This document shows, piece by piece, positions 1 through 4,719 of a stretch of 5,095 nt of DNA (the first letter of the stretch is position 1; every line of letters begins with the position of its first letter). This stretch comes from Fidelibacterota bacterium (GTDB lineage: Bacteria > Bipolaricaulota > Bipolaricaulia > UBA7950 > UBA9294), in assembly GCA_024278395.1 (NCBI GenBank), contig JAJRTG010000120.1, forward strand, positions 1 through 5,095, in the 5' to 3' direction. The position numbers and the translations under genes are program-made. Below the pieces are notes generated by a model. It made no database searches and was not told the origin of the DNA. It worked only from the letters and a program-made list of their open reading frames with translations.

Positions 1-779
1 CCGCCCTTCGCCGTCCCGTCGAGCTTGGTGAGGACGATCCCGGAGAGGTCGATCGCGTCGTTGAACAGGCGCGCCTGCGAGATCCCGTTCTGCCCGGTCG
101 TCGCGTCGAGGACGAGGAGCCGCTCGTCCGAGGGACGGCCCAGCTTCTTCTGCACCGTCCGTTCGATCTTCTTCAGCTCCTCCATCAGGTTGTGCTTGGT
201 GTGGAGCCGTCCCGCGGTGTCGATCAGGAGTACCCCGCCTGCCTTGGTCGCGTGATCGATCGCGTCGAAGACCACGGCGGCCGGGTCGGCCCCGATCCGG
301 TGTTTGACGATGTCCGCGCCCACCCGTTCGGCCCACACCGCGAGCTGCTCGATCGCCGCCGCGCGGAAGGTGTCCGCAGCGGCGAAGGTGATCGGGAGCT
401 CCGGGCTCTCGGCGCGTAGGCGGGCGGCGATCTTGGCGGTCGTGGTCGTCTTTCCCGATCCGTTCACCCCGGCTACAAGGATCACCGTAAGTTCACCCTC
501 GCTCCGCAGGGCGATCCGGCGCTCCGATCCGGCGAGGCGCTCTACGATCGCCTGTTTTAGGACATCGAAGTGATCAGCTCCCTTCCCGTCCCGCTTGGAG
601 ATCTCCTCCACCAGAGCGGCGGCGACCCGCGCCCCCACATCGCCGGCGATCAGCGCCTCCTCCAGCTCCTCCAGCTCCTCCGGTCCGAGCTTACCCCCCC
701 GTAGGATCTGACCTACCGGGGCGGCGAGCCCGGCCCGCGTTCGCTTCAGTCCCTGTTTGAGCCGGTCGAGCCAAGCCAT
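1..779 (-). CDS. ftsY: FtsY, signal recognition particle receptor GTPase (C-terminus cut off by window edge)
   Basis: This is the SRP receptor, which docks Ffh-bound ribosomes at the inner membrane and hands nascent membrane proteins to the Sec translocon; GTP hydrolysis in the FtsY-Ffh heterodimer resets the cycle. Seen: 259 complete codons. Residues 1-15 form a basic amphipathic start (MAWLDRLKQGLKRTR), followed by the N-domain helices with a DVG motif near residue 47. The G domain has P-loop GVNGSGKT (104-111), DTFRAAA (from 136), DTAGR (187-191) and TKLDGTAKGG (251 to the edge). FtsY normally runs about 300 residues, so roughly 40-50 are missing to the left. There is no long acidic A domain; this short form is known from thermophiles and other bacteria, where the N-terminal helix contacts lipid. 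The start is fixed by GGAGGTGAT at 791-783, with 7 nt between GGAGG and ATG. The ATG shares one base with the argS stop (TGATG), implying translational coupling. The EELEELEE stretch comes from a 9-nt direct repeat near 655-687. Ffh is excluded by the N-terminus and lack of an M domain so far. Confidence 0.96.
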   Translation of the reverse strand, partial: MAWLDRLKQGLKRTRAGLAAPVGQILRGGKLGPEELEELEEALIAGDVGARVAAALVEEISKRDGKGADHFDVLKQAIVERLAGSERRIALRSEGELTVILVAGVNGSGKTTTTAKIAARLRAESPELPITFAAADTFRAAAIEQLAVWAERVGADIVKHRIGADPAAVVFDAIDHATKAGGVLLIDTAGRLHTKHNLMEELKKIERTVQKKLGRPSDERLLVLDATTGQNGISQARLFNDAIDLSGIVLTKLDGTAKG

Positions 780-1252
780 CACATCACCTCCGGCGCCGAC
801 ATCCCCAGGATCCCGAGCGCTCCCGCGATGACCGTCTTCGTCGCCGCAAGCAGCGCAAGCCTGGCGTGCGTCACTTCCTTTTCCTCTCCGAGCACCCGAT
901 ATGCGTCGTAGTAGCCGTGGAACGCGCGCGCTACCTCAAGTGCGTAGTCGGTGAGCAGATGGGGCCCGAACTCGCGCGCGCTCTGCTCGATCACCTCGGG
1001 GAACCGATCGAGGAGCTTGATCAGCTCGAGTTCCGCGGGCGCCGTCAGCGGGGAGAGATCGACCTCCCTCCAGTCGAGCTCGATTCCCGCCTTGCGGAAG
1101 ATCGAGGCGATGCGGGTGTGGGCGTACTGGATGTAGTAGGCCGGGTTGTCGAGGGACTGCACGCGGGCGAGGGCCATGTCGAACTCCAGGTGGCTCTGCG
1201 GCTTGCGCGCCGCCATGAAGTAGCGGACGATGTCCCGGCCGATCTCCTCCAT
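779..1252 (-). CDS. argS: ArgS C-terminal fragment: DALR anticodon-binding domain, 157 aa
   Basis: This continuation frame begins at the first ATG after the TGA. The true continuation reaches back 8 more codons to 1276 (RFVLLRDL), which match ArgS and show that this ATG is not a natural gene start. Residues 1-30 finish the catalytic domain (IGRDIVRYFMAARKPQSHLEFD). The DALR_1 helical domain follows, with NPAYYIQYAHTRI near residue 36, AFHGYYDAYRVLG near 110-122, and a terminal LGMSAPEVM close to the family's usual end. No Shine-Dalgarno precedes the ATG at 1252; the nearby GGAGGA lies just downstream of it, so independent translation looks weak. The TGA that ends this frame is at the position where ArgS proteins normally end and overlaps the ftsY ATG. 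That indicates TGA is a real stop in this organism. Confidence 0.88.
   Translation of the reverse strand: MEEIGRDIVRYFMAARKPQSHLEFDMALARVQSLDNPAYYIQYAHTRIASIFRKAGIELDWREVDLSPLTAPAELELIKLLDRFPEVIEQSAREFGPHLLTDYALEVARAFHGYYDAYRVLGEEKEVTHARLALLAATKTVIAGALGILGMSAPEVM
783..791 (-). promoter_or_regulatory. Extended ribosome binding site of ftsY inside the argS 3' end
   Basis: GGAGGTGAT (791-783) is complementary to nine bases of the typical bacterial 16S 3' end. GGAGG is 7 nt from the ftsY ATG at 779. It lies within the last codons of argS (coding for EVM), so ftsY can initiate independently as well as by coupling. Confidence 0.85.
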
Positions 1253-1276
1253 CAGATCACGCAGGAGGACGAACCT

Positions 1277-2407
1277 TCAGGCGCGGGTCGACATGCGGGC
1301 TTTTTCCCCCTTCTCCCGGATACTGACGAACTGATGTACCGCGTAGGAAAGAAACTCCTCGGGGAGCCCGAGGATACGCAACGCCGCCTTGACGCAGGTC
1401 TGCTCCACCTGGTGGTCCGATCCCTGTACGTCGATCACCTTGGCGAATCCGCGGCGGAACTTGTTCATGTGGTAGGCGATGTCCACCATGAGGTAGGTCG
1501 GGCGCCCGTCGCTGCGGATGAGGACGGAGTCTTTCGCCCCTCCATGCTCCTCGGCCCTGAGCCAGATCGCCCCGTCCTTCTCGTACGTCCCGCCGCGGGC
1601 GCGCAGGGCCTCCAACGTCTCATTCACCTCACCGCTTCTGTGGAGCGTCCCCTCGCTGAACCACACGTCGAACTCCACCCCGAGGCAGGCGAGATCCTCC
1701 CGGATCGACTCCTTGATCCGGGACACCGCCGCGTCCTTGAAGTACTCCCGTGCCTCCGGGTCGAACTCGGGGAATCGATCCCCGATCTCCTCCCGCACGG
1801 CGCGGGCGATCTCGATCAGGTAGTCGCCGTGGTAGCCGTCCTCCGGGATCTCGTGTTGCTCGCCGAATAACTCCCGATACCTGACCCAGAGGGATTCAGC
1901 CAGAAGGTCGATCTGGCGCCCCTCGTCGTTGAAGTAATACTCGCGCGTCACTCGATATCCCAGGAACCCGTACAGGGATGCGAGGACGTCACCGAGGACC
2001 GCCTGGCGCCCGTGTCCCACGGTGAGCGGGCCGGTCGGGTTGGAGCTGACGAACTCGACCTGCAGCGATTCTCCTTTCCCGATCTCCGAGCGGCCGAAAT
2101 CCCCCCCGGCCTGCAGGATCCTCCGGAGTGCTTCCCGGATGAACTCGGGCTTCAAGAACAGGTTGATGAACCCTGGACCGGCGATCTCCACCTTGGAGAA
2201 CGGTCCGGCTGGAAGGGCTTCGATCAGCCGGGACGCGAGCTCGCGGGGCGGGGTGTGGACACGCTTGCTCCCGACGAGAGCGAGATTGGTCGCAAAATCA
2301 CCGAACTCCGGACGCTCGGAGGCTTCCACCTCCACCGAAACCGCCGGGAATCCAAGGGCCTCCCATGCCGCAACAAGGTATCCTCTAACGCCTGATCGTA
2401 GTGTCAT
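1277..2407 (-). CDS. argS: ArgS N-terminal fragment: Add1 domain plus catalytic core, 376 aa
   Basis: This is the literal open frame up to the internal TGA. Residues about 1-90 form the Add1 (tRNA D-loop-binding) domain, with GDFATNLAL at 36-44. The catalytic core starts with VEFVSSNPTGPLTVGHGR (117-134), whose TVGH at 129-132 takes the place of the HIGH/HVGH signature; the first His is Thr. YHMNKFRRGFAKVIDVQGSDHQ (from 312) matches the conserved arginyl-adenylate region. RMSTR (371-375) is the KMSKS-type loop, and the frame stops one residue later. The fragment alone lacks the anticodon-binding domain and should not be a working ArgRS. The ATG at 2407 is the only sensible start: it begins the expected N-terminus, but its upstream sequence (CCCTTACTA) has no good Shine-Dalgarno, so coupling to spoVS, which stops 18 nt earlier, may supply ribosomes. 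Confidence 0.9.
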   Translation of the reverse strand: MTLRSGVRGYLVAAWEALGFPAVSVEVEASERPEFGDFATNLALVGSKRVHTPPRELASRLIEALPAGPFSKVEIAGPGFINLFLKPEFIREALRRILQAGGDFGRSEIGKGESLQVEFVSSNPTGPLTVGHGRQAVLGDVLASLYGFLGYRVTREYYFNDEGRQIDLLAESLWVRYRELFGEQHEIPEDGYHGDYLIEIARAVREEIGDRFPEFDPEAREYFKDAAVSRIKESIREDLACLGVEFDVWFSEGTLHRSGEVNETLEALRARGGTYEKDGAIWLRAEEHGGAKDSVLIRSDGRPTYLMVDIAYHMNKFRRGFAKVIDVQGSDHQVEQTCVKAALRILGLPEEFLSYAVHQFVSIREKGEKARMSTRA

Positions 2408-2425
2408 TAGTAAGGGCTGGATGGA

Positions 2426-2686
2426 TTATTTCTCAACGATGAACCTGATCCCGGTCTTATCCTCCCCGGAGATCTTCAACTCCACGAATCCGGGGACGAC
2501 CTTGATCGGGGTGTCGCTCCCTTTTTCCACGAGGCGACGGGCGATTGCAATCGCTTTCACCGTTTGGTTCACCGCTCCGGCGCCGATCGCGTGAAGCTCC
2601 ACGACCCCGTCTTTTTCCAGGGCTCCGGCGATCGCCCCGGCGACCGAATTCGGGTTTGAACGGGACGCGACTTTCAGGATCTCCAT
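2426..2686 (-). CDS. spoVS: SpoVS-family Alba-like small protein, 86 aa
   Basis: This is a member of the SpoVS family, small Alba-fold proteins that bind nucleic acid. In Bacillus subtilis, SpoVS influences septation and stage V sporulation; in non-sporulating phyla its role is unsettled. The sequence matches the family from end to end: MEILKVASRSNPNSVAGAIAG at the start, the glycine-rich core AIGAGAVNQTVKAIAIAR in the middle, and ISGEDKTGIRFIVE at the end. With the chosen start it is 86 residues, the usual family length. An ATG two codons upstream (2692) is rejected because it touches the Shine-Dalgarno AGGAGG (2698-2693) with no spacer. The ATG at 2686 has a 6-nt spacer and gives the canonical MEILKV start. 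It is the first gene of the operon, behind a consensus sigma-70 promoter, with argS 18 nt downstream. Its presence does not by itself show that the host sporulates. Confidence 0.95.
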   Translation of the reverse strand: MEILKVASRSNPNSVAGAIAGALEKDGVVELHAIGAGAVNQTVKAIAIARRLVEKGSDTPIKVVPGFVELKISGEDKTGIRFIVEK

Positions 2687-2692
2687 AGCCAT

Positions 2693-2698
2693 CCTCCT
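2693..2698 (-). promoter_or_regulatory. Ribosome binding site of spoVS (decides the start)
   Basis: AGGAGG lies 6 nt before the ATG at 2686 and directly abuts the alternative ATG at 2692. The spacing selects the inner ATG, which also matches the family N-terminus. Confidence 0.85.
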
Positions 2699-2721
2699 AC
2701 TCTCCTGCGACGTGCGTCAAA

Positions 2722-2746
2722 CCCCGCATCGACTAGTATAGCGGGG
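2722..2746. repeat. Inverted repeat bracketing the spoVS -10 box
   Basis: CCCCGC (2722-2727) and GCGGGG (2741-2746) form 6-bp perfect arms around a 13-nt AT-richer centre. That centre holds the -10 hexamer and the predicted start point. The position suits a repressor operator, though the arms may be chance in GC-rich DNA. No regulator gene is visible in the window. Confidence 0.4.
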
Positions 2747-2763
2747 GGATACACACCTGTCAA
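2735..2763 (-). promoter_or_regulatory. Sigma-70-type promoter of the spoVS-argS-ftsY operon
   Basis: On the minus strand TTGACA (2763-2758) is followed by a 17-nt spacer and TATACT (2740-2735). This is a perfect -35, a 5/6 -10 and ideal spacing. The start of transcription is predicted near 2728, giving a leader of about 40 nt before spoVS. An inverted repeat flanks the -10 box and another sits immediately upstream of the -35. Confidence 0.85.
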
Positions 2764-2764
2764 A

Positions 2765-2787
2765 ACGCCGGTGCTCCCTCCCGGCGT
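2765..2787. repeat. Inverted repeat in the centre of the divergent promoter region
   Basis: ACGCCGG (2765-2771) and CCGGCGT (2781-2787) are perfect 7-bp arms separated by 9 nt. It begins one base from the -35 box of the leftward promoter and ends 4 bases before the TATAAT of the rightward gene. It could be a shared operator for both directions. It is not followed by a T-run, so a terminator is unlikely. Confidence 0.5.
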
Positions 2788-2791
2788 CCGG

Positions 2792-2797
2792 TATAAT
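2792..2797 (+). promoter_or_regulatory. Candidate -10 box for the membrane-anchored protein gene
   Basis: A perfect TATAAT ends 9 nt before the ATG at 2807, so transcription would begin at or a few bases before the start codon. No good -35 hexamer is found 16-18 nt upstream (CGGTGC at 17 nt) and there is no TGn extension, so an activator or other contacts may be needed. Confidence 0.55.
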
Positions 2798-2806
2798 CAC
2801 CCCACC

Positions 2807-4591
2807 ATGGCCGAAACCAAAAGATGGAAAAGATTCTTCCGGAACCCGGTAATGGCGATGCTCGGGGGGCTCCTTCTCGGGGGGATGGGGATCGGGATCG
2901 CGGTGGTGATCCTCGTCTACCTGGTACAGCCGGCTGCCACCCCGGAGCTTCAGGGGTTGGTCTGCTACCGCACCAAGGAGTTCAATCTATGGTACCCAAA
3001 GGAATCCTCAATCCGGGATGAGCACTCTGCCCTTGCCGCGGAACTGGAGAGGGATCTTCGCGAACTCACCGCTCTCCTCCAGGTCGATCCCCAGCTTATT
3101 CCCCAGCCGATCGACGTTTTTGTCCATCCCGACCTCTCCGACCTCAAGAGCTCGATAATGAAGCGGAAGGGCCCCAACGCAAGCTCTACCTACGGCGCTC
3201 CGTTGGACCTACTGGCAGGGGAGGATCCGCGCCCCCGCCTTGCCGAGCTGGTTCTTGCGTTCGGATGGGGGGAATGCCGTTCGCAGATCCTGAAAACGGG
3301 GATGCGGATGTACGCGGCAGATCCGACTCGCAACTTTCACGCAGTCGTCGCCGCACTTCCCGACCGTCTCTTTCTCCCCCTGCCCCAGCTGATCCGTCTG
3401 GAAGAAGAGGGCCAGTTTCCGCCCTCCCTGTACGATCGTTTCGATTCTCCCTACTCATCCGCCGCCATCCTCTCCCTTGACGCGTTCAAGGGGATCTTCG
3501 ATCTGAGGGTCGAGGGCGAGGAGAGTTCGATCCCGGCGCTCGAGGCGGCGTCGCTTGTGCAGTTCCTCATCGAACAGGAAGGCGGGATCAGCGGAGTGAA
3601 GCGGGCGTGGGGGAAGGGGAGCACGGAGCGACTGATCGCCCGCATTACCCCGGAATCGCCCGCCCAACTGAGCGAGCGGTGGCGCGCGGCGGCGATCGCT
3701 GCCGGGATGAGATCTCCGGACTACCATCGCTGGCACGCTTATTACCTTCTAGGGAGCGGAGATCCGGACAGGGCTTATACAGAGGCGAAGGAGTATCTGG
3801 TCAACTCTACGAATCCGGTTGAGCTTGAGGTTGCGGTTAAGTGTGCGATCTCCGTGGGGGACTTCACCGGGGCGGAGGCGATCGCCGCCGGGTTGAGCGG
3901 GGACGCTCGCACTCGGATAGATCGATACCTCAATCTCTTCCGTGGCTGGGTCGCGGTCACCGGCGATTCGATCCGGGTGCTCGCCGCGGATAGGAGAACG
4001 GCGGAGGAGCAGCTGAAAACGCTGCGGACGAGCTATAAGAAGGTGAGCGAGAAGCTCTCCCTCGCGCCCGCCGAGCTTCCCACGCGGGTGACGGTGTTTC
4101 TCTATCCGGATCAAGACGCGAAGGATACGGGAGAGACGATCACCCCCCTTCCTCCCGAAGAGAGCGCCACCCTCCACATCCTCGTCGGCGATGACGCTGT
4201 CTATCAACTTGCGCGGATGATCCCGCCTTATGCCTTTCGGATGGATACCTACTCGAACCTGCTCCGCGACGGCCTTGCGGTCGCCCTCACCACCGAGCCC
4301 TCGGATCTCGTGGCCCAGGGGAGGAGGCTCCGCCGGACGGGGGGATGGGTCTCCCTCTACATCCTCGACTACGGAACGAGCGATCCTGATACGGTCAAGA
4401 TCGAGGCGGGGTTGATGCTGGAGTACATCCTCACGTACTTCGGTCCGGAGGCGATCCGCTCCATCTGGATCGGCACCGCCCCCCTCGGGGGCGACCTCTC
4501 ACTCGATTCCGCGATCCGCGAGGCGTGCGGGGTCTCCCGTAAAGAACTCGACAAATCGGTGGGAAAATGGGTCGACAATTTTCCCGATTGA
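2807..4591 (+). CDS. Membrane-anchored protein with two tandem, catalytically degenerate peptidase-MA-like domains, 594 aa
   Basis: The exact function is unknown. Residues 5-12 are basic (KRWKRFFR) and about 15-40 form one hydrophobic helix, giving a cytoplasmic N-terminus and a large outside domain. Residues about 58-298 and 384-594 look like two copies of one fold. Each opens with a strand, a long helix and a second strand (VFVHPDLSD at 104-112; VFLYPDQDA at 430-438). Each then has a helix where gluzincins carry HExxH, an EGLA-like turn (KTGMRMY 163-169; RDGLAVA 487-493), and a closing helix set (EAASLVQFLIEQEGG 246-260; EAGLMLEYILTYFG 533-546). This layout matches peptidase-MA-like proteins, but the zinc motif is AELVL (146-150) in copy 1 and absent in copy 2, so I infer a binding or structural role. 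The linker 303-380 is TPR-like. I chose the ATG at 2807 over GTG 2771: neither has a Shine-Dalgarno, and the TATAAT at 2792 would place the GTG upstream of the transcript. Confidence 0.8.
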   Translation: MAETKRWKRFFRNPVMAMLGGLLLGGMGIGIAVVILVYLVQPAATPELQGLVCYRTKEFNLWYPKESSIRDEHSALAAELERDLRELTALLQVDPQLIPQPIDVFVHPDLSDLKSSIMKRKGPNASSTYGAPLDLLAGEDPRPRLAELVLAFGWGECRSQILKTGMRMYAADPTRNFHAVVAALPDRLFLPLPQLIRLEEEGQFPPSLYDRFDSPYSSAAILSLDAFKGIFDLRVEGEESSIPALEAASLVQFLIEQEGGISGVKRAWGKGSTERLIARITPESPAQLSERWRAAAIAAGMRSPDYHRWHAYYLLGSGDPDRAYTEAKEYLVNSTNPVELEVAVKCAISVGDFTGAEAIAAGLSGDARTRIDRYLNLFRGWVAVTGDSIRVLAADRRTAEEQLKTLRTSYKKVSEKLSLAPAELPTRVTVFLYPDQDAKDTGETITPLPPEESATLHILVGDDAVYQLARMIPPYAFRMDTYSNLLRDGLAVALTTEPSDLVAQGRRLRRTGGWVSLYILDYGTSDPDTVKIEAGLMLEYILTYFGPEAIRSIWIGTAPLGGDLSLDSAIREACGVSRKELDKSVGKWVDNFPD

Positions 4592-4617
4592 CATCCCGCC
4601 TCCACTCCTGGTATGAT
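4588..4617 (+). promoter_or_regulatory. Sigma-70-type promoter of the secreted repeat-protein gene
   Basis: TTGACA (4588-4593), an 18-nt spacer and TATGAT (4612-4617). The -35 hexamer overlaps the TGA stop (4589-4591) of the upstream gene. The predicted start is near 4624, giving an untranslated leader of about 90 nt. Confidence 0.8.
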
Positions 4618-4655
4618 TAGATGACTCTCCACTAGACTTTAGGAAGCCCGGAGGT

Positions 4656-4677
4656 GATGCGGCAACTTTGCAGTATC
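4656..4677 (+). other. Possible small hairpin in the 5' leader
   Basis: GATGC (4656-4660) can pair with GTATC (4673-4677) with one G-U pair; a G-A mismatch follows, then GCA with TGC around an ACTT loop. It would cover the ATG of the putative leader ORF and border the extended anti-16S match GGAGGTGAT (4650-4658). Stability is modest. Confidence 0.25.
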
Positions 4678-4719
4678 TTTTGGGACGGCTTCAACATCAA
4701 AAAGGAGGTACGAATATGA
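4657..4719 (+). CDS. Possible 20-codon leader peptide upstream of the secreted protein
   Basis: An ATG at 4657 opens a 20-codon frame, beginning MRQLCSIFWDG and ending KKEVRI. Its TGA (4717-4719) overlaps the next gene's ATG (4716-4718) as ATGA, a layout typical of translational coupling. It lies wholly inside the predicted 5' leader, and GGAGG (4650-4654) precedes it. The spacer, however, is only 2 nt, shorter than usual. The peptide resembles nothing I recognise, and it contains no run of one amino acid that would mark a classical attenuator. The downstream gene has its own strong ribosome site within this frame, so the leader ORF could be accidental. Confidence 0.3.
   Translation: MRQLCSIFWDGFNIKKEVRI
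4703..4708 (+). promoter_or_regulatory. Ribosome binding site of the secreted repeat protein
   Basis: AGGAGG lies 7 nt before the ATG at 4716, a near-ideal arrangement that fixes the start of this gene. Confidence 0.85.

Larger units (their letters stand above)
779..2407 (-). pseudogene. argS: Arginyl-tRNA synthetase, full-length frame interrupted by one in-frame TGA
   Basis: This class Ia synthetase charges tRNA-Arg with arginine in the cytoplasm. Read through the internal TGA, the locus gives 542 codons plus a stop, a normal ArgS length. Domain order is complete: N-terminal additional (Add1) domain, Rossmann catalytic core with insertions, KMSKS-type loop, then the DALR anticodon-binding helical domain ending APEVM (family usually APERM). 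The TGA at 1279-1277 replaces the glycine usually found in the RAGxFVxLRDL stretch right after the KMSKS loop. Both sides are in the same frame (2407 and 1252 are congruent modulo 3) and no residues are missing. ArgS is normally essential and no second copy is visible here, so a sequencing or assembly error, or a very recent substitution, is more likely than a decayed gene. Stop-codon readthrough cannot be excluded. Upstream, spoVS ends 18 nt before the ATG; downstream, ftsY overlaps the stop by one base. I marked it as a pseudogene because of the literal stop, not because I think the function is lost. Confidence 0.85.

Noticed and set aside
652..690. Short tandem 9-nt repeat (CTCCTCCAG) as a functional repeat
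   Set aside because: It simply encodes EELEELEE in the FtsY N-domain helix; low-complexity acidic helices are common there.
1277..1279. Selenocysteine at the argS TGA
   Set aside because: The position is normally glycine, no selenoprotein ArgS is known to me, and the downstream stem lacks features I would trust as a bacterial SECIS.
779..1279. Genome-wide UGA-to-glycine code (as in Gracilibacteria)
   Set aside because: The TGA at 781-779 ends ArgS at the family's usual C-terminus and overlaps ftsY with its own ribosome site, so TGA acts as a stop here. One in-frame case is not enough.
866..1870. A 334-codon open frame on the plus strand
   Set aside because: It is antisense to argS, whose protein similarity is clear across the whole region. 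It arises from GC-rich codon bias and has no recognisable protein motif.
2690..2692. ATG 2692 as start of spoVS
   Set aside because: It abuts the Shine-Dalgarno with no spacer; the ATG at 2686 has a 6-nt spacer and matches the SpoVS family start.
2765..2787. Rho-independent terminator between the divergent genes
   Set aside because: The hairpin has no U-tract on either strand and both flanking genes point away from it, so there is no transcript to end.
2771..2806. GTG 2771 as start of the membrane-anchored protein
   Set aside because: It would add 12 non-hydrophobic residues before a typical basic N-terminus, has no Shine-Dalgarno, and lies upstream of the TATAAT box.
3749..4207. Minus-strand open frame of 152 codons
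   Set aside because: It is a shadow of the membrane-anchored protein gene, with arginine/isoleucine-rich filler composition and no ribosome site.
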